A DNA stretch of 64,000 nt, taken from Acholeplasmatales bacterium (GTDB lineage Bacteria; Bacillota_I; Bacilli_A; Acholeplasmatales; JAEDCM01). The notes under the pieces were generated by a model. It worked only from the letters and a program-made list of their open reading frames with translations, made no database searches and had not been told where the DNA came from. Of this stretch, positions 8,985-17,699 are shown piece by piece. Made by a program: the position numbers and the translations under genes. Each line of letters begins with the position of its first letter. Positions within the stretch are counted from its first letter, which is position 1. The DNA lies in assembly GCA_017961685.1 (NCBI GenBank), contig JAGCWW010000082.1, forward strand, positions 62,001 to 126,000, written 5' to 3'.

Positions 8985-9205
8985 TGGATGTTAAAATTAA
9001 TGGAATATATAGACATTTTAAAGGTAATACTTATCAAGTAGTTCTAATTTGTAAGGACTGTGATACTTTAGAAGATTTAGTAATATATAAGGATCTGAAT
9101 AGTGATAAAATTTGGGCAAGAAAAAAGGATGAATTCTTATCTAAAGTAGATACTAATAAGTATCCTGATGTTAAACAAATATATCGTTTTGAACTTATTA
9201 AATAA
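8984..9205 (+). CDS. DUF1653 domain protein
   Basis: This 73-residue protein matches the DUF1653 pattern: GIYRHFKGNTYQVV near the start, a glutamate-containing middle (DTLEDLVIYKDL), IWARKKDEFLSKV and a final YRFELI. The family's function is unknown to me. The ATG overlaps the copZ stop codon by 1 bp, so it is the third gene of the copA-copZ transcript. Whether it has a role in copper handling or simply rides along cannot be decided from sequence. Confidence 0.8.
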   Translation: MDVKINGIYRHFKGNTYQVVLICKDCDTLEDLVIYKDLNSDKIWARKKDEFLSKVDTNKYPDVKQIYRFELIK

Positions 9206-9227
9206 AGGCTTAATTTAGCCTTTTTTT
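9204..9227 (+). terminator. Terminator of the copper operon
   Basis: AAAGGCT (9204-9210) pairs with AGCCTTT (9217-9223), followed by more T. It overlaps the stop codon of the DUF1653 gene. Confidence 0.85.
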
Positions 9228-9261
9228 AATTATAGACATGATATTACTATAAGTAAATATA

Positions 9262-9290
9262 TTGTAAATATATTTCTATAGTGTTATAAT
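9262..9290 (+). promoter_or_regulatory. Promoter of the large lipoprotein gene
   Basis: TTGTAA (9262-9267), a 17 bp spacer and TATAAT (9285-9290) with an extended TGn just before it. Confidence 0.75.
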
Positions 9291-9322
9291 TATAATGTAT
9301 TTTTCAATATGGAGGGATAAAA

Positions 9323-12169
9323 ATGAAAAGAAAACATATAATTACAGGATTATTAGTTACTTCTATTTCTTTATTAGCATTTGTCGGATGTTCAAAAAAG
9401 AAAACAAAAACTAATAAAACAACTAATACAAATACTAGTACTGTTACTCAAACTAATAAAACAACAACAAGCACTAAAACAAATACAACAAGTAAAACTG
9501 AGGATGTTTTAGTTAACAAGTGCTATGCATCAAGTAACATTTTATTTGTTAACACATATATAACAAATGAACAATTAACTGATTTTGTTGTTTGCATTGG
9601 AGGAAATTATGGATTAATATGTAAGCCAACAATAAATGACGAAAAGTTTGATAGTATTACTATTTATTCACAATCATCTAGCAAAATGGGAAATTTACCA
9701 GTTAAAACAATTAAAAAAGCTGATAAGTTTACTCCAGTAGTAACAATAATGAAAGAGTTAATGGATTACAATTATAATGAAGCTGCATCTGTTAGAGTAT
9801 CTGATAATAAAATAGATTTTAAACTTGAAGATATGACTTTTCAAATTAATATTGATGGAAGCATTGATGGTTCTTTAACTGAACTATCTTCAACACCAAA
9901 AAATATTAAAGGCGCTTTAGTAACATATAGCAACGGAATTATGAATGTTACTTTTGATGATGATTATAACTATGTAATAACATTGAAGAAAGATTTATAT
10001 GAATTTTTAGTAAGCGATCAATATAGAACTGGAATAAAATTATCAGATGATGGTGATGTGTCAATTTATTCAGATCAATACGATCTAGAAAAAAAAGAAT
10101 TTTTAAAAATTAATGAAACAAATGTCACAGTTAATAAAAACAATGAAATTGAAAAGATTACTAGTACATATGGTAGTAACATATCAACTACACTAGTAGA
10201 ATATGATTCAAATAATAATAAAATAATTTTAGAACAACAAATGTCTTCTGGTGGTTCTATCCACCCTCTTGGTGCTGTTTTAGCGCATGGTTCTACAAGA
10301 ACAACAATTACTTTAGATAAATATGGTAGAACAATTGAATATTTAGAAGAAATGCAAACAGGATCAAATACTTATACGGCAATAAATAATTACACTTATG
10401 AATATGATGATTTTGGTAACATAGTTACTGAAATTAATCATAAATCAAATCCTAAATACAAATATATTTTTACTTATAACGATAAAAATTTATTAGAAAC
10501 TTCAACTTTTTATCAATTATCTGATGAATTATTTGTTGAAAAAACACTTAATACATTTACTTATAATGATGATAATATAGTCATCAATCGTATAACTACA
10601 AGTGGAGGTATAAAGACATTTGAAGGAAATGACCAATATGATGAATTTGGTAATACTATTATGCTTGAAAGACTATACTACAGTAGTGAAAATAAATTAT
10701 CTAACTCTAGTTCTAAAAAAGAATATATTTATGATGATAAAGGAAAAACTCTATTAGAAGGAATTGAATATAAAGCAAAATCAGATGGAACTAGTCTATA
10801 TAAATATGCACATTATGATTATGAGTACACTGAATCAACATTAGATGACAAAAAATATACTCTTAACACAACATACGCAAAATATTATAATGAAGATAAT
10901 ATTGAAAGTAGTAAGGAAAGAATAGAATATGTGACTTATGTTGATGAAAATAGATTAGGTGAAGTTTATTATTCTACAACTAAATATGATTACAATAAAG
11001 CTGCAAATGATTATTTAAATACATTTGATTATAAGGAAGATTATTATGAAAATGTTATATATGAAGCAAATTATACTTATGATGGATATGGAAACAACTT
11101 CTCTAGAAACGAAAAATCATATATTGTTACTGATAAGGGCTCACAATTATATTTAGAATACATTTATAGTGATAATTATGAAATAACTAATTACTTTTAT
11201 GATATTTATGCTGAAGAAATAGTTCCATGTGAAGGTATTTTAAGAAGTGAAGCAACATATTATGATAAACTTGGCGAAACAATAGAAAGTATAGTTACTG
11301 AATATGGATTTATTGAAGGTATGTCAGTAAGAACTTATGAATTTAGATATGAAAGAATAATTGAAGATGATGTAACAACATATAAAACCACTCAAATTAA
11401 TTTTAATAATGAATACTTCCCAGAACAAAAAACTACAGAAGAAATTAATATATATGATGAAAATGAAAAATGGATTTCAACTGAAAGATATGAATACTCA
11501 TATAATCCAAATACAGAAGAATATACAAGATTAAAGTATCTATCAGATGTTAATACAAACCAATACCTTGATTGCGAAGAAATATACCACATTGGTGAAT
11601 TCTATACAAAAGTTTTATATGAATACAATCCAGGACATGGTGAATATCATTATTTAACTAAAAAGATTGAATATACATACAATAATTTAATGAATGTAAC
11701 TAATGAATTCAATACATATTATAATCAAGATGGTACTGAAAAGAGCCATTATGAAGAAATAGGATATATTTATGATTTAGATAATAATTTAACATCAAGA
11801 ACAAAATATGAATCATATACAAGCAAAACAGATTTAAAGCATGTTCAAACTGCACTATTCGTTGAAGGTATAGAATTATATACATATATGGCAGCTTTAA
11901 ACTCTAATGATCAATATACAACAGTCCAAATTGGTGACATAAACAAACGTGAACTTAGCTATACTTATGTAATTGTTATTATAATTAATAGTGATGGTTG
12001 TGTTTTAAATGCTAATTTATATGTTAATAATTTTGAATTAGATAAATCTGACAAATATACTATTAATGAAAATTATGTGGGCTTAGATTATGACACTAAT
12101 TCAAATATTTATGCTAGTACAACAAATTATACTCAAGGCCCAACAGATGCTGATATTAGAGTAATTTAA
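9323..12169 (+). CDS. Large surface lipoprotein with degenerate YD-type repeats
   Basis: The N-terminus is a lipoprotein signal: a basic start, a hydrophobic stretch and the lipobox FVGC near residue 23. A Thr/Asn/Lys-rich linker of about 45 residues follows. The rest of the 948-residue protein is tyrosine- and aspartate-rich. It carries loosely repeated units of the type YxYDxxGNxxxE (for example YEYDDFGNIV, YTYDGYGNNF, YIYDDKGK, QYDEFGNT, YEYNPGHGEY), reminiscent of RHS/YD repeats, which form beta-strand shells or fibres. It is probably anchored on the outer face of the membrane. No enzymatic domain or RHS core/toxin module is visible. The GGAGGGAT ribosome site is good. Confidence 0.75.
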   Translation: MKRKHIITGLLVTSISLLAFVGCSKKKTKTNKTTNTNTSTVTQTNKTTTSTKTNTTSKTEDVLVNKCYASSNILFVNTYITNEQLTDFVVCIGGNYGLICKPTINDEKFDSITIYSQSSSKMGNLPVKTIKKADKFTPVVTIMKELMDYNYNEAASVRVSDNKIDFKLEDMTFQINIDGSIDGSLTELSSTPKNIKGALVTYSNGIMNVTFDDDYNYVITLKKDLYEFLVSDQYRTGIKLSDDGDVSIYSDQYDLEKKEFLKINETNVTVNKNNEIEKITSTYGSNISTTLVEYDSNNNKIILEQQMSSGGSIHPLGAVLAHGSTRTTITLDKYGRTIEYLEEMQTGSNTYTAINNYTYEYDDFGNIVTEINHKSNPKYKYIFTYNDKNLLETSTFYQLSDELFVEKTLNTFTYNDDNIVINRITTSGGIKTFEGNDQYDEFGNTIMLERLYYSSENKLSNSSSKKEYIYDDKGKTLLEGIEYKAKSDGTSLYKYAHYDYEYTESTLDDKKYTLNTTYAKYYNEDNIESSKERIEYVTYVDENRLGEVYYSTTKYDYNKAANDYLNTFDYKEDYYENVIYEANYTYDGYGNNFSRNEKSYIVTDKGSQLYLEYIYSDNYEITNYFYDIYAEEIVPCEGILRSEATYYDKLGETIESIVTEYGFIEGMSVRTYEFRYERIIEDDVTTYKTTQINFNNEYFPEQKTTEEINIYDENEKWISTERYEYSYNPNTEEYTRLKYLSDVNTNQYLDCEEIYHIGEFYTKVLYEYNPGHGEYHYLTKKIEYTYNNLMNVTNEFNTYYNQDGTEKSHYEEIGYIYDLDNNLTSRTKYESYTSKTDLKHVQTALFVEGIELYTYMAALNSNDQYTTVQIGDINKRELSYTYVIVIIINSDGCVLNANLYVNNFELDKSDKYTINENYVGLDYDTNSNIYASTTNYTQGPTDADIRVI

Positions 12170-12175
12170 TAATTA

Positions 12176-12201
12176 AAAGGGTTCACTTGAACCCTTTTTT
12201 C
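12176..12201 (+). terminator. Terminator of the large lipoprotein gene
   Basis: AAAGGGTTCA pairs with TGAACCCTTT around CT, followed by TTT. Confidence 0.9.
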
Positions 12202-12204
12202 TTT

Positions 12205-12236
12205 TGCAAAATAAAAAGGCTTAGTTAAGCCTTTTA
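12205..12236 (-). terminator. Terminator of the signalling operon
   Basis: AAAAGGCTTA pairs with TAAGCCTTTT. On the minus strand it is followed by TATTTTG and overlaps the stop of the RsbW-like gene. Confidence 0.8.
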
Positions 12237-12650
12237 TTTTCTGTTTTTAGTTAATGTTAAGACATTTTTACCATCGATATATGCATAATCAACAGTATCC
12301 ATAATTTTCTTAACCATGAATATTCCTAGTCCACCAATTTCTCTTTCATCACTTGAAGCATTGATATCTGGATCTTGTCTTTCAAGTGGATTAAATGGTT
12401 TACCAGAATCTCTAAAAACAAATGTTACTTTTGTTTTATCATTAGATAGAATTACTTCTACTTCTCCACCATCATCATAAGCATATTTAGCTACATTAAC
12501 AAATACTTCTTCTAATGCGGTATTAATTAACATAATATCTCTATTAGTAAAACCAAGTATTTCTAATAATTCTGATGAGTATTCAAATAAACTATCTAAT
12601 TCACTGACATTAGCTTTGAATGTCTTTCTCATTACTAAATTATCACCCAT
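12234..12650 (-). CDS. RsbW/SpoIIAB-like serine kinase (GHKL ATPase, anti-sigma type)
   Basis: This 138-residue protein is a stand-alone GHKL ATP-binding domain. The N box is NTALEEVFVNVAKYAY, the G1 box FRDSGKPFNP and the G2 region GGLGIFMVKKIMD. This is the layout of RsbW/SpoIIAB proteins, which bind a sigma factor or other target and phosphorylate a STAS antagonist. The plausible STAS partner is encoded two genes upstream, on the other side of a RelA/SpoT-like gene. No sigma factor gene is nearby, so its target is unknown. Confidence 0.85.
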   Translation of the reverse strand: MGDNLVMRKTFKANVSELDSLFEYSSELLEILGFTNRDIMLINTALEEVFVNVAKYAYDDGGEVEVILSNDKTKVTFVFRDSGKPFNPLERQDPDINASSDEREIGGLGIFMVKKIMDTVDYAYIDGKNVLTLTKNRK

Positions 12651-12673
12651 ATTTGTTAAGTCCTTTCTAAATA

Positions 12674-13762
12674 TTACTTACTATCTTTCTTATCCAAGCC
12701 CATACTTCTACCTATATTAGTTAGACGCTTAGCTAAGTTTTCATTACTCTTTCTCATACCATAAATAGTATCTAAGAATCTCTTTACAACACTTTCACCC
12801 ATATCTTTAGATATCATATAAACAACACATAAAGCTAAAGGTCCTGCGGCAGTAGATATAATATCAATATCTTTACCGTCAAATTGTCTAATAGAGAATT
12901 CATAAGCTAAATCAGAATAATCTTTTACAAAGTCATCTAAATCCTTTAATGTTTTAAACATAAAGGCTTTAAATACTTTTAAGTATTCATCAAGATTAAC
13001 CTCTTGAATTTCCATATTATTGATAGTAGCAATTCTTCTATTTAAAATCATAAAGCCATCATTTTCAATATATGCCTTATATGAATCACCATTTAACTCT
13101 ACTTCATCAAGTTTACCATTACTTACAACTTGTCTTACTCTTCTTCTATAATCTTCTAGTGAATTTCTAATTTCACAGAAAGATTCATCCGCAAGTTCAA
13201 GTAGACTTGCAAGTCTATTTAAAGCTCTAAAGTATTCTTTTGGAATTTCTACGTCGCTCTTATAACCTGTATCATGTTCAATTGATGCCCATGTATGTTG
13301 TAATACACTACGTATTTGTATTTCTATTTTTATTTCGTTTAATTGTGGAAATTTTTCATCATAATATATTTCTTTAGGCATAGTACATACATAGTGTAGT
13401 GACATATAACCAAATTGATCTACATTATAAATTTTTCTTTTATCAACTGTATTTTCCCAGTCGACATCAAAGGATTGTTCGATTTTAGCAGCGAATTTAT
13501 CAACCTCATCAGCATAGAATGTTACAACTCTAGCTCCAACTATATCAGTTACATCATAAATAGATTGATATTTTTCACCCTTTAATTCTAATTTTTTTGT
13601 TAGAGAATCTAATGTTTTAACTCTACCTTCAACACTGTTAACTAAAACACCAAAATCCTTAACAAATTGTTCTAGTTTTTTCTTTAAGACTTTTAGTAAC
13701 TCCCTATAAATAGGTAAGTTTTCTTTATATTGTTCTAAAAGTTCTTCTGTATGAAAATTCAT
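12674..13762 (-). CDS. RelA/SpoT-domain (p)ppGpp synthetase-like protein with C-terminal extension
   Basis: Residues ~30-215 form a RelA/SpoT synthetase domain: DIVGARVVTFYADEVDKFA (GTP and pyrophosphate region), FGYMSLHYVCTMP and EIQIRSVLQHTWASIEHDTGYK (catalytic Glu and helix). No HD hydrolase domain precedes it and no TGS/ACT follows, so it is like a small alarmone synthetase, but longer (362 versus about 210-260). The extra ~140 residues are mixed helical with one short hydrophobic stretch (ISTAAGPLALCVVYMIS). It starts 2 bp after the STAS gene, so the two are co-translated. Catalytic activity is inferred from motifs only. Confidence 0.85.
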   Translation of the reverse strand: MNFHTEELLEQYKENLPIYRELLKVLKKKLEQFVKDFGVLVNSVEGRVKTLDSLTKKLELKGEKYQSIYDVTDIVGARVVTFYADEVDKFAAKIEQSFDVDWENTVDKRKIYNVDQFGYMSLHYVCTMPKEIYYDEKFPQLNEIKIEIQIRSVLQHTWASIEHDTGYKSDVEIPKEYFRALNRLASLLELADESFCEIRNSLEDYRRRVRQVVSNGKLDEVELNGDSYKAYIENDGFMILNRRIATINNMEIQEVNLDEYLKVFKAFMFKTLKDLDDFVKDYSDLAYEFSIRQFDGKDIDIISTAAGPLALCVVYMISKDMGESVVKRFLDTIYGMRKSNENLAKRLTNIGRSMGLDKKDSK

Positions 13763-13764
13763 TA

Positions 13765-14067
13765 TTAGTCCTCAATATTTAAGAAAGATGAGAAACCAGT
13801 CATATCAAAAACTTCCATAACTTCATCTTTTGGATGTTGTACGACAAGATTTCCTTTTTTTTGAGTCATTGCTTTATGTAAAACTAAAACAATTCTTAAT
13901 CCGGCACTAGAAATATAATCTAAATCCTTTAAGTCTAGATAGATTTTATCTACACCATCTTCATCCTCTTTAACAGCTTGTTCAAGTTTTGGAGATGTGT
14001 TAGTATCAAGTCTACCTACTAAAGCCACCTTTAAAACGTTGTTTTCTTTCTTTTTAATAATTTCCAT
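13765..14067 (-). CDS. STAS-domain anti-sigma factor antagonist (RsbV/SpoIIAA type)
   Basis: This 100-residue protein is a complete STAS domain: LKVALVGRLDTNTSP at the start, the phospho-acceptor segment YISSAGLRIVL (Ser53/Ser54, with Ser54 aligning to the phosphorylated Ser) and a late helix VFDMTGF. It would be phosphorylated by the RsbW-like kinase of the same operon. I start at the ATG at 14067 with TAGGTGATAATT upstream. A TGTTATAAT extended -10 (14098-14106) suggests its own promoter, separate from the cyclase gene upstream. Confidence 0.88.
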   Translation of the reverse strand: MEIIKKKENNVLKVALVGRLDTNTSPKLEQAVKEDEDGVDKIYLDLKDLDYISSAGLRIVLVLHKAMTQKKGNLVVQHPKDEVMEVFDMTGFSSFLNIED

Positions 14068-14097
14068 AATTATCACCTATCCTGTAATCTCATAGTT

Positions 14098-14106
14098 ATT
14101 ATAACA
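14098..14106 (-). promoter_or_regulatory. Possible promoter of the STAS-RelA-RsbW genes
   Basis: On the minus strand TGTTATAAT is a perfect extended -10, about 30 bp before the STAS start codon. No good -35 is seen. Confidence 0.5.
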
Positions 14107-14154
14107 TAAATCATTTATTTTTTTATAAATAAATAAAAAGAGTATAAATAATTT

Positions 14155-15228
14155 TTATTCTTCAGGCACTACATAAGATGTTTCTTCTAAGCAATTTCTT
14201 CCCTTTTCCTTTGCCTTATAAAGGTTAGAATCGGCTTGTTTAGCCATTTCTGAAATGATTAGTTTATTATTGTTAGTTCCACTAACTAAACCAACACTTA
14301 TTGAAATAGTTACTGTTTTACCTTCAAAATTAAAACGACATTTTCTAACATCCTCGATTAATTTTTTACATAAGTTAATAGAATTACTTGAATCGTAGAA
14401 TAGAATAGTAAATTCATCTCCACCCCATCTACAAACCATTCCTTCATCACCTACAACTTTTTCCATTGTATAAACTAATGTTTGTAACACTTCATCGCCT
14501 TTTTCATGGCCATATGTATCGTTTATATTTTTAAAGTAATCTAAATCTAGTATTGCTAAAGCTCTATTTGTATCTTTTTGTTTAAATAATTCTTCTTGCA
14601 CTTTATAAAAACCATATCTATTATAAATATCAGTTAAAGCGTCATGTAAGTATAGATATTCATATCTACTTCTAGATTCTTCAATTTCTTTTCTTGTTCT
14701 TGTAATGATTGATTCTAAGAAGAAAGCAATTGCAAAGAATGAAATATAAAGCATTGGGAATCTAATACGGAATGAATTTGTATATTCATATTGTAATAAA
14801 TTTACTCCAGCAGGAATCCAAAGTAAGAATATTAAAACAGCAATTAATAAACCATTTGTAATAGTTCCATATTTTCTACCAAATACTAATAAGCTAAATG
14901 GTGGTAGCATTGATGTCCAAAGTATAGAGAATCCATCAGGCTTACCAACAACAATAAAGTAAGTAAATAGGGTTAATATTTCAATTACAAATAGCATCTC
15001 GGCTACTCTTCTTGGAATTCCATTTAGGCAATGAAGTAAAATGTTTAAACCCATTGATCCCATGAATATGGCTGTAGCTTTAACCATAGAATATTCTTTT
15101 GTGGCGAAATTAACGATAAACATAACTAATAATATGAATATCAAAATAATATAAACTATTAATGATTGATAAAACATTCTAGAATCATCATCAATAACAT
15201 CAAAAGATATCTTCTTATTATCATCCAT
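14155..15228 (-). CDS. Membrane diguanylate cyclase (GGDEF)
   Basis: The protein makes cyclic di-GMP from two GTP. About six membrane helices fill residues 20-180, followed by a short linker and a GGDEF domain of about 165 residues. That domain has DALTDIYNRYGF, DLDYFKNINDTYGH and the intact active-site signature RWGGDEF (GGDEF at 269-273). The inhibitory RxxD site five residues upstream is absent (DEGM there), so product inhibition at that site is unlikely. The membrane part matches no sensor family I recognise. It sits upstream of the STAS-RelA-RsbW genes on the same strand with its own strong promoter. Confidence 0.92.
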   Translation of the reverse strand: MDDNKKISFDVIDDDSRMFYQSLIVYIILIFILLVMFIVNFATKEYSMVKATAIFMGSMGLNILLHCLNGIPRRVAEMLFVIEILTLFTYFIVVGKPDGFSILWTSMLPPFSLLVFGRKYGTITNGLLIAVLIFLLWIPAGVNLLQYEYTNSFRIRFPMLYISFFAIAFFLESIITRTRKEIEESRSRYEYLYLHDALTDIYNRYGFYKVQEELFKQKDTNRALAILDLDYFKNINDTYGHEKGDEVLQTLVYTMEKVVGDEGMVCRWGGDEFTILFYDSSNSINLCKKLIEDVRKCRFNFEGKTVTISISVGLVSGTNNNKLIISEMAKQADSNLYKAKEKGRNCLEETSYVVPEE

Positions 15229-15248
15229 AATATCGCCTCCATAGTTTT

Positions 15249-15277
15249 ATTATAACACTATAAAAAAAATATGTTAA
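15249..15277 (-). promoter_or_regulatory. Promoter of the diguanylate cyclase gene
   Basis: On the minus strand TTAACA (15272-15277), a 17 bp spacer and TATAAT (15249-15254) with an extended TGn. Confidence 0.75.
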
Positions 15278-15285
15278 GAAATAAT

Positions 15286-15318
15286 AAAAAAAGGCTTATA
15301 CCTTGCGGTATTAAGCCA
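15286..15318 (-). terminator. Terminator of the second lipoprotein gene
   Basis: On the minus strand GGCTTA-A-TACC pairs with GGTA-TAAGCC around a GCAA tetraloop, followed by seven T. It overlaps the stop codon. Confidence 0.9.
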
Positions 15319-17506
15319 TATCTGTTGCTGTAACATCAGTAAATGATATTTTAACACTTCCATTATCTATTTCAATAAACATACTTATTTTACAGTTTTG
15401 TTTGATTAAAATGTTATGAGCATCATCTACATAATCTATTATTTTACTGTATAAAGCGGCATTTTTAACATCATCATAGTCAAACCAATATTCACCGTTT
15501 CCAACGATTTTAAATTTAACTTCTGCATCAAGTTCTAATTCATTGATAAAGAATGTATTACCATCTTGAGGTAGAAAATAAATAGCATTTTCTGTTGTAC
15601 TCCAATTATTAAAACTACCTACTAAGGCAAATTGTGTATAAACAATTGGTTCATCACCTGGATCTACAGGATCATCTCCTGGGTCAACTGGTGTTACCGT
15701 TTCATACCATGCTTCTATTCTAATTTCACCTGGATTAGTTATATCATATCTTAAATGAATTTTTTGTGTATCTGATGTAGCTTTAACATATTCATAAACA
15801 TTACCTACTTGGCTAGTTCGTTCAAAACCAGCTTTAGTAATTGTAGTAAAATAATCATTAGCTTCAGCATCAGTTGCTTTTATAACTTTAACTAATTTTC
15901 CGTTATTTGTTGTATTATTTTCTAAAATATATCTAGTAAAATCGTTTCCATCAAATACAGGAATACCATAAGATTTTGCTTCCTCTGGGAATTTATCGTC
16001 TCCTGTTTCAGGTGCTGATCCACCTTCAAAGTTATAGAATGTTTCACCACTTACTCCTAAATCATCATCTTTTAGAATTAATTTAAATGAAGGAAAAAAG
16101 CTAGTAATATTATATTCTTGATATGCTTTAGCATAGCACTGTGAAATAGTATTTCCAGAAGTTACTAATACTGGTTCACATAATTCGCCTGAATCATTAT
16201 AAATAGCGACATAATAATTTAGTCTATTAATATCAGCTAATGCACTTAATCCACCATTTTGATCAACATAATATACTTGAGGTTTATATGCATTTCCATC
16301 TGTATCAACAAAGTTTGTGATTAAATATCCTATTGGCTGATCATTTACCCAAATATTTCCTAGTCCACCAGTTGCATCATCGTTCATAATTCTAATACCT
16401 GTGATGTTATCTTCTCCACCATGGTTATCATGTTCTCCATCTACTAATAAAGAATAGATTATATCTTTTTTAAACAAATCAGAGAATTCTGTATAAATTG
16501 TCTTTATTACGCTATTTTTTGTACCTTGCTTATTGATAAAATTAGTACCATCTAAATCAGTTGAATTTAGTCCAATTCTATAGTAAATATCTGCAACTTG
16601 TTTATTCTTAATAGCGTTCTTTTTAGTTATTTTATGAAGTTCATTATTATAATACCATTTACATGTTCCACTATCATATTCAATACCATCAATATTTGCA
16701 TAATCATCAAATGATGTATGCATACTATCTTTAACTAGTTTTTCACTTGATTCAAAACAGAATTTTCTCCATTCCTTAATTTTACTATCAACTACTTCTA
16801 CATAATCATATTCATAAGTATAACCATTTCTATATACTACTTCTTTTTCATCATTATTAGTAAGCATTGTTAAAGTATAATTAGGACTACTTTCTTCCAT
16901 ATCATAGTCTAGAATTAATGATACATACCATAATGTATGATAGTTCTTATTGTTTTGTGTAGCTGTAATATCAAAACTTACATCTGCATTAATTAAATTA
17001 TTATCATTAATTATAATATCAATTGATAGAATAAATTCATAAGTTAAAGCATAACTCTCCTTATTACTTTCTTTAGACTTATCAGTACCTGTTTCTAAAT
17101 CGATATAAGCAGTTCCATCAATTTGATCATAATATTTTGTACCAAAGGAATAATCTTCACCAATTTTTTCTAATACTTTCTTTAAGCATTGGAATTGAAT
17201 CATAGGTGGAGCATAGTATTCTAATTCATCGATTACATCTCCTTGATTATCTCCAGTTGTATAAATATTTTTAATTGAATTTAAATCATTTTGTGTAGGA
17301 TTAAATGATAATAATTTTAATAAATCATCATTACTATTATCTAATGTCTTAGGTTTCTTAAAGCTCTTCTCTACGCCATTAAATGCATATTTAACTTTTT
17401 CATAATCTGTTGTTGGAAGTTTAGTCTTCTTCTTACATCCAGCAATCATGAAAACAAAGCCTAATGTTAGAATAATAGAAAAAATTATTGTCCTTATTCT
17501 TTTCAT
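15311..17506 (-). CDS. Surface lipoprotein with a C-terminal E-set/CBM-like domain
   Basis: The start at 17506 has a strong AAGGAGGGTGATTTT site. Residues 1-24 are a lipoprotein signal ending in the lipobox MIAGC. The central ~550 residues are unrecognised, with aromatic and aspartate-rich beta-like segments. A proline/aspartate linker (PVDPGDDPVDPGDEP) leads to a final ~90-residue domain beginning FALVGSFNNWS and containing VKFKIVGNGEYWFDYDD. That pattern is seen in starch- and glycogen-binding E-set domains. It is probably an extracellular glycan-contacting lipoprotein. A TATAAT (minus strand, 17586-17591) lies about 85 bp upstream. Confidence 0.7.
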   Translation of the reverse strand: MKRIRTIIFSIILTLGFVFMIAGCKKKTKLPTTDYEKVKYAFNGVEKSFKKPKTLDNSNDDLLKLLSFNPTQNDLNSIKNIYTTGDNQGDVIDELEYYAPPMIQFQCLKKVLEKIGEDYSFGTKYYDQIDGTAYIDLETGTDKSKESNKESYALTYEFILSIDIIINDNNLINADVSFDITATQNNKNYHTLWYVSLILDYDMEESSPNYTLTMLTNNDEKEVVYRNGYTYEYDYVEVVDSKIKEWRKFCFESSEKLVKDSMHTSFDDYANIDGIEYDSGTCKWYYNNELHKITKKNAIKNKQVADIYYRIGLNSTDLDGTNFINKQGTKNSVIKTIYTEFSDLFKKDIIYSLLVDGEHDNHGGEDNITGIRIMNDDATGGLGNIWVNDQPIGYLITNFVDTDGNAYKPQVYYVDQNGGLSALADINRLNYYVAIYNDSGELCEPVLVTSGNTISQCYAKAYQEYNITSFFPSFKLILKDDDLGVSGETFYNFEGGSAPETGDDKFPEEAKSYGIPVFDGNDFTRYILENNTTNNGKLVKVIKATDAEANDYFTTITKAGFERTSQVGNVYEYVKATSDTQKIHLRYDITNPGEIRIEAWYETVTPVDPGDDPVDPGDEPIVYTQFALVGSFNNWSTTENAIYFLPQDGNTFFINELELDAEVKFKIVGNGEYWFDYDDVKNAALYSKIIDYVDDAHNILIKQNCKISMFIEIDNGSVKISFTDVTATDMA

Positions 17507-17665
17507 AAAATCACCCTCCTTATAAAAAGTAAACAATATTAATTAAATTATTAAAAACATAGCGAACACATATCTTATTAACTTCATTATATCACACTAA
17601 AAATATAAAAATAGACATTACGTTATACATTTTGTATAATTTTAACTTCAAATTAACAAACAATG

Positions 17666-17692
17666 AAAAAAGGATTGAAATTAATCAATCCT
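17666..17692 (-). terminator. Terminator after the integrase remnant
   Basis: AGGATTGA and TCAATCCT form an 8 bp stem; on the minus strand it is followed by TTTTTTC. Confidence 0.8.
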
Positions 17693-17699
17693 AATATTT

